Assembly: GCA_039519185.1 (NCBI GenBank)
Contig: CM076850.1
Location: 159,508,462 to 159,572,461 of the forward strand
Direction: 5' to 3'
From: Astragalus membranaceus
Lineage: Eukaryota; Streptophyta; Magnoliopsida; Fabales; Fabaceae
Length of the DNA stretch: 64,000 bases
A program made the translations under genes and the position numbers. Shown piece by piece: positions 23,274 through 33,764 of this stretch. Below the pieces are notes generated by a model. The model did no database searches and was not told the origin of the DNA. It saw nothing but the letters and a program-made list of their open reading frames with translations. Every line of letters starts with the position of its first letter. Position 1 is the stretch's first letter.

Positions 23274-23677
23274 GAATCCTACTTTTAAAAAAAAAATAAA
23301 ACCTGCCGTTAAAAGAAGACGATCCAACGGTATATATATATATATATTATTATTATATTATACAATTGCAGCAGCTTCTGCTGTTGCCTTCTTTTAACGG
23401 CAGGTTTTATTTTTTTTTTAAAAGTAGGATTCTATTATTACTATATTAAAATAACAGCTTTTTCAGACTATTTGACAGGTACGCGTGTCCCGACGTTTTT
23501 TTTACTTTTTACTGACAATAGTTGCAGAAAAAGTTTTTTTATTTTTTAAAAACTGCATTTTTTGTCTTTTTGCAGGGCATTTACCACTTTGCCCCCAAAT
23601 TTGGACACGTGGCAATCTTGTAAAATGTCTAAAATTGATATTTCGCTGGTATGTGTTTTTATTACATTGTAGTTGAT
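23029..23677. repeat. Perfect inverted repeat, two 290-bp arms with 69-bp spacer
   Basis: Arms 23029-23318 and 23388-23677 are exact reverse complements over the stretches I compared, with a constant coordinate sum and no indel. The spacer holds a (TA)n run and cagcagcttctgctg. A direct repeat attat lies at both outer edges (23026-23030 and 23676-23680). Identical open frames on opposite strands (23030-23221 and 23485-23676) are a consequence of this symmetry, not genes. Confidence 0.92.
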
Positions 23678-23779
23678 TATTGTAATTTTAAATTAACTAA
23701 GTTATTAATTTTAAGGTTTTAATCTTATGTGACATTTATTACATTTGAATCAATAATTTACTCTCTTGTCTTTAATAGT

Positions 23780-23910
23780 GCTTTGTGCATATTGCACATT
23801 GTAAAGTGTGCATTGTGCAGAGTGCATAGTGCATAGTGCAGAGTGCACTATTATAGTGTGCATTGTACATAGTGCACTATTAAAGTGTGCATTGTGCAGA
23901 GTGCAGAGGT
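23780..23910 (+). repeat. gtgca/gtgcattgtgcagag repeats, second block
   Basis: Same word family and orientation as 19786-19915. Confidence 0.75.
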
Positions 23911-24066
23911 CTTAATTTCTTTAATGGTCTATATTTTGCCAACACTATTTAACGGTTTAGATTTTGCCGACACTATTTAACGGCCTAGATTTTTCGTAAA
24001 TATTAACGTAATTAAATTATAAATAGGTATAATAATTTTTATAAATTTATTTATAGTTTATTTAGG

Positions 24067-24427
24067 TATTAATATATAATAAAATAAAAAATTAAAAAAA
24101 CACAGTTCAGAAGTCACCCTGGTGGGGGGCGACTTCTGAACTGCATTTTAAAAAGAAATTGCAAAACACAGTTCAGAAGTCACTCTGGTGGGGGGGCGAC
24201 TTTTGAACTGAATTTTAAAAAAAATTGCAAAACACAGTTCAGAAGTCCCCATTGGGGGGCGACTTCTGAACTAAATTTTAAAAAAAAATTGCAAAAAACA
24301 GTTCAGAAGTCGCCCCTGCTGGAGGCGACTTCTGAACTAGAAAAAAAATCTGCCCTACTTTGGTAAATAACCCAGAATGTATATTATTTTGGTAAATAAT
24401 TTTGTTTTTTGCACCGGTTTTTTTGCC
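24067..24427 (-). repeat. Right terminal inverted repeat, with four tandem palindromic units
   Basis: Mirror of 17955-18315. Units at 24101-24336 each read CAGTTCAGAAGTC...GGCGACTTCTGAACTG. The outermost unit has diverged loop bases (cctgctgg). Confidence 0.85.
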
Positions 24428-24744
24428 TACTTGTTTCCTAGGAAATGTTGAACAAATTAATAATTAGAGCAGCTATATTATATAATATATTTTTGGGTAC
24501 CAACAAAATTTATGTTGTGTTGGTGCAATTCGTGAACATATGAATGTAATAACCTATTATGGTCCTAGAAACTATTGCATAAATAGTTACAGCAGTCATG
24601 TCATTTAATTTATTATCACCTATTAAAATTTATGTGGTGCCATTGCAATTCACGAAGATGGTGCAATCATAGTGAACCAAATAAAATGAATTTCAGTAAT
24701 CGGCTATCCATTTTCTGAAGCCAACTTTAACTCTCCTTAATTTT
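24428..24744. other. Short AT-rich spacer between two elements
   Basis: No gene or repeat recognised. It may contain the continuation of the interrupted LINE fragment, but no motif supports this. Confidence 0.4.
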
Positions 24745-25106
24745 TGTTCCGTGCTTTCGATCTTAGTGGGTTGTCTGAAACAGTTGGTAGGAATTGTTTT
24801 TGATCTGCGATGTTCGACCTTGAGGTGCCGATGTTCAATCTTCGAGATGGTGGTGTTGTACCTGCAATGATACTCCGATGCTAAAGTCAGTATCTGAGTG
24901 AGTCAGAGTTTGTATTAGAAATTGCTTACATTTATGAGTATTGAGTGTGGTATTTATAGAGATTGAAGGTGATTGGCCTGATGGATTTGGTCCGTCCGAT
25001 CTTGCGTAATGATCTTGGTCATTGATGAATGGACTTTACTTTCTTGAATGGGCCTCTAAGTAATTGGGTCTTGGGAGTGTAAATAACAGATACTATTACC
25101 ATAATA
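24745..25106 (-). repeat. 3' LTR of gypsy-A
   Basis: Starts tgttccgtgctttcgatctt and ends near ccataata before the purine/pyrimidine tract tggccccccaag; similar throughout to 29867-30237, with a few base indels (a 5-bp ctgta segment is missing near the start). Confidence 0.85.
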
Positions 25107-25490
25107 GTGGCCCCCCAAGCCTGGTCGCCTGAGGGGCGATCTTGGCTTGATGAGCTGATTTCATCTTGCGTTTTGTCGATCATAGGACGTACCGAGCTTT
25201 CTGTTTTGAGGGACTCAAAACAAGAAGGGTGGCTTGAATTGGCCATGAGTTTTGTCGAGCTTGATATTCTTAATCGATCTTGAGATGCACCGAGCTTTCT
25301 TCATCGAGCTTCCTTTTGAACAGTTGGATTAGTGCCTTGGAGTCAGTGCCAGGCATTAAATATTTCTGACATGGCGTGCGTTACGATGGCGGCTATTGAT
25401 GGTGACGTTTTGTTTTTAGTGCGTGACCTTTGGGCTTTGATTGGACGCGTCGTTTCGACATCCAGGCCCAATCCATGATATTCGGTCCAC

Positions 25491-25500
25491 TATAAATAAG
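25491..25500 (+). promoter_or_regulatory. TATA box of the Tat antisense gene (body deleted in this copy)
   Basis: ctataaataa, embedded in a block conserved with gypsy-B (gtttcgac, ccaggccca, then ctataaataa and ggg; 51631-51640 in B). Downstream leader sequence up to a gag|gttagt splice donor (near 25650) is also conserved, although the antisense coding region is gone. Confidence 0.6.
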
Positions 25501-25741
25501 GGGTTACTTTCATTCATTTATTGCTGCGTAACTCTTTCTGCTCTGATCACCGATCTAGAGGCGTCGAGGTTTCCTTTGAGCGAGGCGGACAAGGCGTTTA
25601 ATTTGAAGGTCGACAAAAAGTTCTGAGCCTCTCATCTGTTTCTGTTTCGAGGTTAGTTTTTTGTTTCTCAATTGTTTTTGTGTTTTGGGTTCTCCCTAGT
25701 TTTTTATTTGTTCGCTTAGAGTGGGGGTCGTCAGGTCGGGT

Positions 25742-28700
25742 CTATGAAGTATTTGTCTGATGGGGTAGTTAGTCCGTACGACTATTTGATGGGCGACGAA
25801 GTAAGGTCGTAGACGTCGGGCTGCAATGATGAGGGCCAAGGCGATTTTTTCGACCATTTGATAGCGACTCTCTGGTCCGTGTAGGGCTTTGCTTGTAAAG
25901 TAGACTGGGCTCTGTCATGTTTTTAACTCCCTTATAAGAACGGCCCCCAAGGCTTCCTCCGAGATGGCAAGATATAAGTATAAAGTTTCATCTTTGCCTG
26001 GGGTAGTTAAGATCGGAGGTTCGGAGAGGGCTTTTTTGACCTGGTTCAAGGCTTCGTCTTGCTCGGCGGTCCATTTGAAATCCTTTTGCTCTTTTTTAAG
26101 TAATTTGAACAAGGGAAGGGATTTGAATGCCGCATTTGATATGAAACGAGATAGGGCGGCGATCATACCGTTGAGTTTTTGGACTTCCTTTTTGGTCGTC
26201 GGAGTTCGCATTTCCGTTATGGATCGACATTTATCTGGATTTGCTTCGATTTCCCTTTCCGTTAAGTAGAAACCTAAGAACTTTCCAGTTCAGACTCCAA
26301 AGGTGCACTTTTCTGGATTTAATCTCATGTTATTTTTGCGGACTTCGGAGAATATCACCCTAAGATCGTCGACTTGTCTGTCATCGTTTTCACTTTTGGC
26401 GATCATATATGTCGTCGAGGTAGACTTCAACACTTTTGCCGATTTGGTTTTGGAAAACCTTGTTCATCATCCTTTGGTATGTAGCTCCGGCGTTTTTCAA
26501 GCCGAAAGGCATGACACGATAAGCGAAGTTACCTTGGTTGGTCATGAAAGCGGTTTTTTCTTGGTCTGGGGGGAACATGGTGATCTGGTTGTACCCGGAA
26601 TATGCATCAATGAATGACAACAATCGAAAGCCCGAAGCGTAGTCTACGAGTCGGTCTATGCTAGGGACAGGGAAAGCGTCTTTTGGACAGGCTTTCTTAA
26701 GATCGGTGTAATCTATGCACATGCAACATTTTTCGTTGCTCTTCCTAACCAGTACCGGAATCGATAACCAGGTCGTGTATTTGATTTCAGAAATGAAGTT
26801 CGCTTTTAAGAGATCATCGATGGCGTTCTCCGCGGTCTTGGCTTTCTCGCTAGACTGGGCCCGTTTTCTTTGGGCGACCCACTTTACTCCCGGGTTAACT
26901 GCGAGCTGGTGGCAAGCGACTTCGGGAGGAATTCTGGGCATGTCCCCCGCAGACCAGGCAAAGATGTCTGCATGCTCTTGGAGACATTGGGTTAAATCGT
27001 TTTTAACCTTTTTTGATAGATCGGCTCCGATCTTGATGGTTTTGGAGGGATCTTCGCCGAGCTGTATTTCGATGAACTCTCCATTGGGCTGGGACCTTTT
27101 CATTTTCCGTTTGAGCTCTTTTGCTAGCTCGTCATCATCTTCATCATCCGTGCTATCAGGGTCGTACCTTGCATCAATGTCTGTTGATTTTATCTCGGTA
27201 GATCGGCCTTTACTTCTTTTGGGAGCAGTGCTATTGGGAGGGGGAACCCCTTCCTGTTCCATAGCTTTTCGTTCGGTCTTGGTCCATAAGAAGAAGCATC
27301 TGGAAGCCGATTCTAGGTCGGAGTTTAAAGTGATAACTTTATTGCAATGAGAGTGAAATTTCATTTTTAAGTGTGTGGTGGATGTCACCGCTCCGAGCCT
27401 TCCTAGAGTCGGTCTTCCAATGATAACATTGTAGATGGATTCGCAAGGTAGGATAAGGAACTTGGTTTTGATGGTTTTTATCATTTGTTCATTTCCATAG
27501 GAAACCATTAATTCCAAATGGCCGAGAGGTTTCGTTCGGGATCCGTTAAATCCGGATAGGGCCGTCCCTCTGTATGGGGTGAGCTCTTCTCTGTTGATCC
27601 CCATTCTGTCAAGGAGATCGACAAAAATGATGTTAAATGAGCTTCCTTGATCCACCAAGATTCTTCTTACTTCTTTGTTGGCAATGACTGCTGAGATTAT
27701 GAGAGGTATATGTTTGTTGGGCTTCCCATCAATAAGCTCGTCATCACTAAAACAGAGTGGAGGTCGATTTGTGGTGGTCGGTGTAGCTGAGGTTAAGGCT
27801 ACACTTACTAGTTCTTTCCACTTTCTCTTCATTGTTTTTCCCGATTCCTCGTGCTTGAAGCCTCCTGCGATCATCATCATTACTGAGCGACCTTTCGATG
27901 CTCTAAAATCGCGATGTTCTTCGTCGGAGTCGAACTTTGGTGGCTCCTCTTTCCTTTCGTTTTTAACCTCGTGGGATTTTGGTCCTGGTTTTTTCACATA
28001 ATCGGAAAATTTTCCCAGTTTGATCAAATCTTCGATGTCGTCTTTTAAAGCATTGCAGTGGTTCGTATCATGATCGTTACTTCTATGATACCTGCAGTAC
28101 TTGTTGGATTTTTGTCCAGATCGGGGAGGTAGCGGTTTCGGGGTTCTAACGTCTCTGAACTCAACATCCCAACATTCCCCATATAGTTGGGCGTTGGAGA
28201 CGTTGAGTTCGGTGTTGGAGACGTTGTGTTCGGTGTACACTTGGTGACGATTCTGAGGTCGGGGATCCCTATTACCTCGGTTGTTGTATCCTTGGTTTTC
28301 TCTTCCATTGCGGGATCTTGATGGCGCGGCCTGTGATGATAGATTTCCGATCTTGGTGCTTTCTTCCTCATTGATGAAACATTGGGATAGTTGGAGGAAA
28401 TCCTGCAAGGTAGTAGGTTCCCAAGTGTTGACGTGCTTTTTGAAAGGGCTTCCAGGGAGTAGGCCCTGCGCCATAAAGAAAATGCGGAAATCGTGGTCAA
28501 GTTCCCGAACTTGGAAAGCTTCGTTGTTGAACCTCTCTATGTATTCTCTGAGAGGTTCGTCCTCGCTTTGGATGACTGACATCAATACCGCTTTGTTCTT
28601 GGGTTTACTTTTGGAATGGGCGAAGTGAACCGAAAAGAGTTTTGCCAATTGTTCCCAAGAAGATACAGAGTTCGCTTTTAACGTCCGAAACCATTCCGAC

Positions 28701-29746
28701 GCTATTTTGTCTATGGTTAAGGGTAAAATACGACATTTCATTTCCATGGGTACATTGCGGTATTGCATAATGGTGTCGAATTGATCGAGGTGTCTGTCAG
28801 GATTGCCCGTTCCATCATACGTTTTCAGACCTCCAGGCGGTTTTTCGAGGTATCTTGGGACTCGGTAGTTGTCGATTGTCGCAATGAAAGGGCCCTTTCG
28901 CTTGGTTAGTTGCGCCCCAGGGTGTGTCCGATGCTGGTTGTGGTGATCGGGATAGACGTAGTGTCGAGGCTGTGCCTTGTCAGAGTTATCCTCTTGACTT
29001 CTGGACCGTCTTCTTGGTGACGAAGAGGCTAGAATTGAGTGAGGCTGGGGAGAGTTATCATTAAGATCGTCATATTGTCGAGCCAGAGGAGATCGAGAAC
29101 CATTCCCTCGTCGACGGTGAGGAGGAGAACGACGATATTCATTAAGATCGTCATATTGTCGAGCCGGAGGAGAACAGGAACCATTCCCTCGTTGACGGCG
29201 AGGAGGAGAACGACAATATTCCTCAAGATCGTCATTTTGTCGAGCCGGAGGAGAACGGGAACCATTCCATCGTTGACGGCGAGGAGGAGAACGACGATAT
29301 TCCTCAAGATCGTCATTTTGTCGAGCCGGAGGAGAACGGGAACCATTCCCTCGTTGACGGCGAAGAGGAGAACGATGATAGGGTCTTCTCCTGGGTGGGG
29401 AACGATGTCTTCTCCGAATCGGGAGCCTCGTTTCAGGGGAGCCCGGTGCAGGTGATTCCTGGTCCGAAACGTTTTGTGTCCGGAGATTTGCTACCTCGTC
29501 CTCAAGTTCGATGAAGCGACAGCTTCTTTCTTGGTTCGCGACCTCCTGTCGAGCCAGCAGTTGGACGAGCTGTTGGACAGCATCGGTTAGGGCTGGAAAT
29601 ATGGGGAGGTGGTGAATTATTCCTGTATGAGCTTGTCTGGGAACGAGCGAGATTCGAGTTGGGCGGATGTGCCCGAGCTTGGGTGGAATTCGTAATGTCT
29701 TGAACATGACCCTCGGGGGTTTGATGAGTTTAGAGCTCGGGTACAT
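25742..29746 (-). pseudogene. gypsy-A gag-protease-RT polyprotein, frameshifted and 3'-deleted
   Basis: The minus-strand frame from 29746 (MYPSSKLIKPP) to 26390 has 1118 residues. In order: a helical region with QQLVQLLARQE; an Arg/Ser-rich block with four ~27-residue repeats (RRSPPRRQRGNGSRSPPARQ-like); the gag core (VPRYLEKPPGGLKTYDGTGNP, RILPLTIDKIASEWF); a zinc-knuckle-like CRYHRSNDHDTNHC; protease with ILVDQGSSFNIIF; then RT through CMCIDYTDLKKACPKDAFPVPSIDRL and SFIDAYSGYNQI. At the YLDD active site a 4-bp insertion (near 26405) shifts the frame. The thumb/RNase H start (MRTPTTKKEVQKLNGMIAALSRF) continues at 26211-25915 in another frame. RNase H and integrase are deleted beyond about 25742. 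Confidence 0.88.
29029..29400 (-). repeat. ~81-84-bp tandem repeats within gypsy-A gag
   Basis: Four copies of a unit including cattccctcgttgacggcg, aggaggagaacgacgatatt and aagatcgtcattttgtcgag, giving an Arg/Ser/Pro-rich repeat in gag. gypsy-B has the same region in a more degenerate form (60290-60520). Confidence 0.85.
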
Positions 29747-29866
29747 TCAGTCCTACCTCGGCCCGACCATGAGACTGGCCGGTCTTGAACGGAGTTTGGG
29801 TGTCATTTGTGGATCAAGGTAATGGGAGAGGAAATTGGGTATGGATCCTCCCACTGTGGTCGCCAA

Positions 29867-30237
29867 GGTTCTGTACCGTGCTTCCGATCTTAGTGGGTTG
29901 TCTGAAACAGTTGGTAGGAGTTGTCCTTGATCTACGATGTTCGACCTTGAGGTGCCGATGTTCAATCTTCGAGATGGTGGTGTTGTACCTGCAATGATAC
30001 TCCGATGCTAAAGTCAGTATCTGAATGAGTCAGAGTTTGTATTAGAAACTGTTTACATTTATGAGCATTGAGTGTGGTATTTATAGAGATTGAAAGTGCT
30101 TGGCCTGATGGATTTGGTCCGTCCGATCTTGCATAATGATCTTGGCCATTGATAAATGGACTTTACTTTCTTGAATGAGTCTCTAAGTAAGTAATTGGGC
30201 CTTAGGGGTGTAAATAACAAATACTATTCCCACAACA
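29867..30237 (-). repeat. 5' LTR of gypsy-A
   Basis: Begins (g)gttctgtaccgtgcttccga and ends cccacaaca before the target duplication. It contains gtggtatttatagag near 30075, a plausible TATA on the + reading in both LTRs. Confidence 0.85.
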
Positions 30238-30242
30238 ATTTT

Positions 30243-30650
30243 CAACTTGATTGGCAGAAAATACAGTCTATTTTATGATTATGTAGCATGTTCTGGAATC
30301 ATTTACGTATGAATTTGAATTCATGTAGGAATTTATGTTCCCCATGTGCATGCATCTATTGGTATTCCTACGAATTCCATGATTAATGTGGTATTTTTTT
30401 TTTGAAGGTATGATTAATGTGATATTTAATGCATCTATTTGAATTGTTTATTGTTTTTTGGAAAAATATTTAATGAACGTGCAATGAGAAATGAATTGAA
30501 ATCTCAAAAAAAAAAAATGAATTGAAAATTAACGTGTGCAATGGGAATTGCAATGATTTTCGTTGATAAGACATTTATAATTTAAAATGGAAATTACCAA
30601 AATATCCTTAATTTTTAGCGGATATTTTACCACCTAAATTATCTCTTTTT
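30243..30650. other. AT-rich spacer, no gene recognised
   Basis: Contains A/T runs and tattacca-type words; nothing coding. It separates gypsy-A from copia-2. Confidence 0.5.
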
Positions 30651-32038
30651 TGTTGTGTTTGGTGTAACCCAAACAAATCAACAACTTAGGATTTTGCTAA
30701 CTGCCTTATAAAACAAAACAGAAAGCAGTTGCAACCAACAGTCAAACAGAAACTAACTACTTCAACTCTTTATCAAAATTCAGTTTTATAACTGTTGGAG
30801 TTTGTTAGAGTTTGTTGTGATTCCTAAATCCTAACAGTTTATTCAGTTGAAGTCAGTTAGTACTATCTAACCACTCCTCAACTGAATATGACTGTTATAC
30901 TCAGTGCCTAGTGTGTATAAATATATCTATTGTACAGTTATGTAATACACAGAATTCACTTACAATCAATATACAATTTACAGTTTAAGAAATTTTCTAA
31001 GTGCCTTTTCTTTCTACGCTATTACTCCTTTAACCGTAAGCTCCAAAGTTCTTCACCTTCAGTTGAAGTTTCTCAGGTTTCTGGTTGTGCAATCAAGGTG
31101 TGATTGTACCTCGCAGATCAAGTGAGAAACCAAATCAGAAGTGTATACTTTCAGTGATTGAACGTACGAAGATAAGAGAGAGTGAGGTTGAGAGATCATT
31201 GTTACCTTTAGTGAGGATTCTTGAAGGTGAACAAGTAGAAGGTTTCTGGTTCTGAGTTTCAAAGGTGAAACTCATCAAGTTCATGCAACAAAAACAGTGA
31301 TTAGGGTTTTATTCAAGAAAGAGAATCAAAGGGAAAGAAATTACGAGAGAGCATAATTTTACCTTTGTTTGATCTTGTTCAAACCTTGCTCACACTTGCA
31401 CCTGCGAAATCAAAGATTACAAAAATTAGGGTTTCGTCAATCGTGTGCAAATCAAAGGGAAAATCAAAGAAACTGTGAAAGAAAGTGAATTTCTACCTTA
31501 AGGAAGGTGGATCGAGAGCTTGATCGAAGAGATCAAGCGTTTCTGGAAAACTTAGGGTTTTCGGTTTATCGCGAAGTGAGAACTCAAGATTGTGATCTCA
31601 GTTTGCGTGAACTCAGATCAAAACCAAAGGGTTTTGATTCATCATCGTTCAGCCTCATCATTGATCGTGAAATCGAGCTTCAACGGAGCTTCAATCACTG
31701 GAGTGAGAGCGCCGTCCAAAGCTAGGTTTTCGTCGTAAAGAGAGAGAGCAGAGAAGAAGAAGAACGGAAAATCAAGAGAGAGGAAGTGAATCTTGAGTTT
31801 CTGAGAAGTGAGAAGTAAAGAAACAATCTTATATACCTCGGGTCAGGGACGACCCGCGAAATATCCATCATAGCCGGGTCCAGGTGCGCAAGATCCAACA
31901 AACACTTTTGTTTGGTAGCGTTGATTTCATCATTGGGTTGGGCTCTGAAAGCTGGGCTTTCATTTCTACACCCCTCCCTCAGATCTAATCCATCTCCTGC
32001 AGTGCAAACAAAGAAAAGTGAGCAAAAAAAATTCAAAA
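30651..32038 (+). repeat. 5' LTR of copia-2
   Basis: About 1388 bp. TATA-like tataaatatat at 30916-30926; in the 3' LTR the same site reads tagaaatatat, so the TATA is altered there. Small open frames in the LTR (31059-31262 minus, 31507-31725 plus) recur in the other LTR and have no recognisable domain. Confidence 0.92.
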
Positions 32039-32052
32039 TGGTATCATTGAGC
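32039..32052 (+). other. Primer-binding site of copia-2
   Basis: TGGTATCATTGAGC, immediately after the LTR; tRNA-iMet type (TGGTATCAGAGC) with a 2-bp insertion. Confidence 0.75.
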
Positions 32053-32106
32053 TAGTTTGCAATCAGGGCCTGTTTCTAAACTCTTTTAATCTCTATGTTT
32101 TTTCTT

Positions 32107-32393
32107 GGCTTAAATATGTTTTAGGCCCCTGCAAATATAGGGTGTTTTGGTTTAAGCCCCTGCAAATTTTTTTTTTGCAAATAAACCCTTGCAAAATACA
32201 ACATTTTGATTTAGGCCCTTCTGTTAGTCAAATGTTACAAAAAAACACAGTTGACTAACAGAAATCCTACGTGTCATTTAATATTAATTTTTATTTATTT
32301 TAAATACTTATTTGGCATGCCAAGTCACTTGCAAAATGAAGTGTTTTGCTAAAAGCCCTTGCAAAATGAAGTGTTTTGCTAAAAGCCCTTCAC

Positions 32394-32429
<36 letters not shown>

Positions 32430-33320
32430 CCCTCCCTCCCTCCCTCCCTCACCTTTCTTTTCTTCTTCATCTTCTCTGATAACTGTTCATGATTCTTGGC
32501 CTTCTTCATTGCCATTACCATGGCCATGACCTTCTTCATCATCATCACAATCGTCCAAATCGTCTTCAGAATCATCATAGTCATCAAAATCACCATCACT
32601 GTCATCAAAATCATCCTCAGATAAATCGAACCTGACAGATTTCTGAGATTTGTTCTGCACTTTGAGATCTTTTCCCCCTTTGGGATTTTGAAAGTGTGCA
32701 ACTTGAACTTGACCACCACCACCACCTTTCTGACCACCCTTTTGAGACTTATTGTTGTTGTTGTTTCCCCCTTTGGAGTTATCTATTTGCAAGTTCTTGA
32801 ACTGAGGGTGTTGTTGTTGGGGAAAGTTTTGATTGAGGGTGTTGTTGTTGTTGGGGAAAGTCCTGAACCCTTAAGTTTTTTTTTCAGTTTTGCTGGATCT
32901 ACATGCCCTGACATGCACCAACACCTTCCCTTGCTCTGCATCTATATTCACAGAATACACCCCTGCAACACAACGGCACAAAAATGAAATCTAATCTAGC
33001 TACTTAAAAAAATCTGAAAATTAAAAACAGCTCATACAACATCATAAAGTTGGAAACTCGGAATGTCTGACATTTAATTAATTAAGGTGAGTTTGAAAAC
33101 AAGGGTTGAGATATGAAGGAAATAACATGGAATGAGAATTAATTAAAGGGGAAAGGAAAAAGGAAAAAGAAGAGAGGTATGCCAAAAATGTACCATCAAT
33201 TTTCTGCAGCAGTTTCTTAACTTTCTGCTCACAGCCATCGCAGTGGATATTCACCTTGAGAAGAAACAGTAAATAAAAGTAAAAGAGAAAGATATTTGTA
33301 GAGGGAGGGAGGGAGGGAGG

Positions 33321-33363
<43 letters not shown>

Positions 33364-33653
33364 GGGTGAAGGGCTTTTAGCAAAACACTTCATTTTACAA
33401 GGGCTTTTAGCAAAACACTTCATTTTGCAAGTGACTTGGCATGCCAAATAAGTATTTAAAATAAATAAAAATTAATATTAAATGACACGTAGGATTTCTG
33501 TTAGTCAACTGTGTTTTTTGGTAACATTTGACTAACAGAAGGGACTAAGTCAAAATGTTGTATTTTGCAAGGGCTTATTTGCAAAAAAAAAATTTTGCAG
33601 GGGCTTAAACCAAAACACCCTATATTTGTAGGGGCCTAAAACATATTTAAGCC
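32107..33653. mobile_element. Pack-MULE with captured HIPP gene fragment, inserted in copia-2 leader
   Basis: The left end is GGCTTAAATATGTTTTAGGC and the right end its reverse complement. The inverted ends extend about 290 bp (left to about 32400, right from about 33365), including TC/GA microsatellites at matching places. A perfect 9-bp target duplication, ttttttctt, flanks the element at 32098-32106 and 33654-33662, which proves the borders. Between the ends lies a minus-strand piece of a heavy-metal-associated gene with its introns, so the capture was at DNA level. No transposase is present. Confidence 0.92.
32487..33254 (-). pseudogene. HIPP-type (heavy metal-associated isoprenylated plant protein) gene fragment
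   Basis: Two exons on the minus strand. 33254-33194 encodes VNIHCDGCEQKVKKLLQKID, including the HMA metal-binding Cys-X2-Cys (CDGC). A GT donor follows, and after a 230-bp intron with AG acceptor the second exon (from 32963) gives GVYSVNIDAEQGKVLV. A frameshift near 32915 then moves the reading to SGHVDPAKLKKKLKGSG, a Lys/Gly/Asn-rich stretch (KGGNNNNNKSQKGGQKGGGG), KSVRFDLSEDDFDDSDGDFDD (acidic tail) and a stop at 32487. HMA, then KGG-rich, then an acidic Asp run is the layout of one HIPP subgroup. The first exon and the C-terminal CaaX part are missing. HIPPs bind metals such as Cu, Zn or Cd; this fragment cannot. Confidence 0.82.
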
Positions 33654-33764
33654 TTTTTTCTTTAAGTTTCTTTAAAGTCTTTCTCTCTATTTTACACATA
33701 CACAGTGATTGTGTGGGTCTGTATTACTAACTGTGTGTGAAGTGTTTCTGTGTTGCAGTTTAAA

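Larger units (their letters stand above)
17955..24427. mobile_element. Large MULE-like element carrying a plant mobile domain gene
   Basis: The left end GGCAAAAAAACCATCTTGGT and the right end (reverse complement beginning GGCAAAAAAACCGG) open terminal inverted repeats of about 360 bp. Each is built mainly of four tandem ~60-65-bp palindromic units. The flanks tactgttat and tacttgttt match at 6 of 9 positions, weakly supporting a 9-bp duplication. Inside, in order: a ~188-bp tandem array, a 27-bp minisatellite, gtgca-rich repeats, aaatagtgtcggc words, the plant mobile domain gene, a Helitron-like end, a gttggc-repeat array, a near-central inverted repeat, and again gtgca-rich and gccgacactattt words. 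The last is the reverse complement of the left-hand word. No transposase is visible, so classification as MULE rests on the long inverted ends. Confidence 0.72.
24745..30237 (-). mobile_element. Ty3/gypsy element of Tat type, internally deleted (gypsy-A)
   Basis: LTRs at 24745-25106 and 29867-30237 are flanked by the 5-bp target duplication atttt (24740-24744 and 30238-30242). Coding is on the minus strand, so the right LTR is the 5' LTR. Its PBS lies at 29847-29866 (minus: ttggcgaccacagtgggagg). gag, protease and the first part of RT are present as one long frame. The rest of pol up to the leader of the antisense gene is missing compared with gypsy-B. Length is 5.5 kb against 10.6 kb. It could only move with help from a complete relative. 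Confidence 0.9.

Noticed and set aside
23030..23676. Two identical 63-residue open frames on opposite strands
   Set aside because: They are the same sequence mirrored by the perfect inverted repeat; no start context, domain or independent evidence.
26303..28628. Several + strand frames of 100-210 residues
   Set aside because: Antisense shadows of the long gag-pol frame of gypsy-A without recognisable motifs; unlike the + strand gene of gypsy-B they lack promoter and splice structure.
29039..29455. 138-residue repetitive frame on the + strand
   Set aside because: Antisense shadow of the Arg/Ser-rich gag repeat of gypsy-A.
31507..31725. 72-residue frame in copia-2 LTR, repeated at 39029-39247
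   Set aside because: It lies wholly within the LTR, has no known domain, and is duplicated only because the LTR is.
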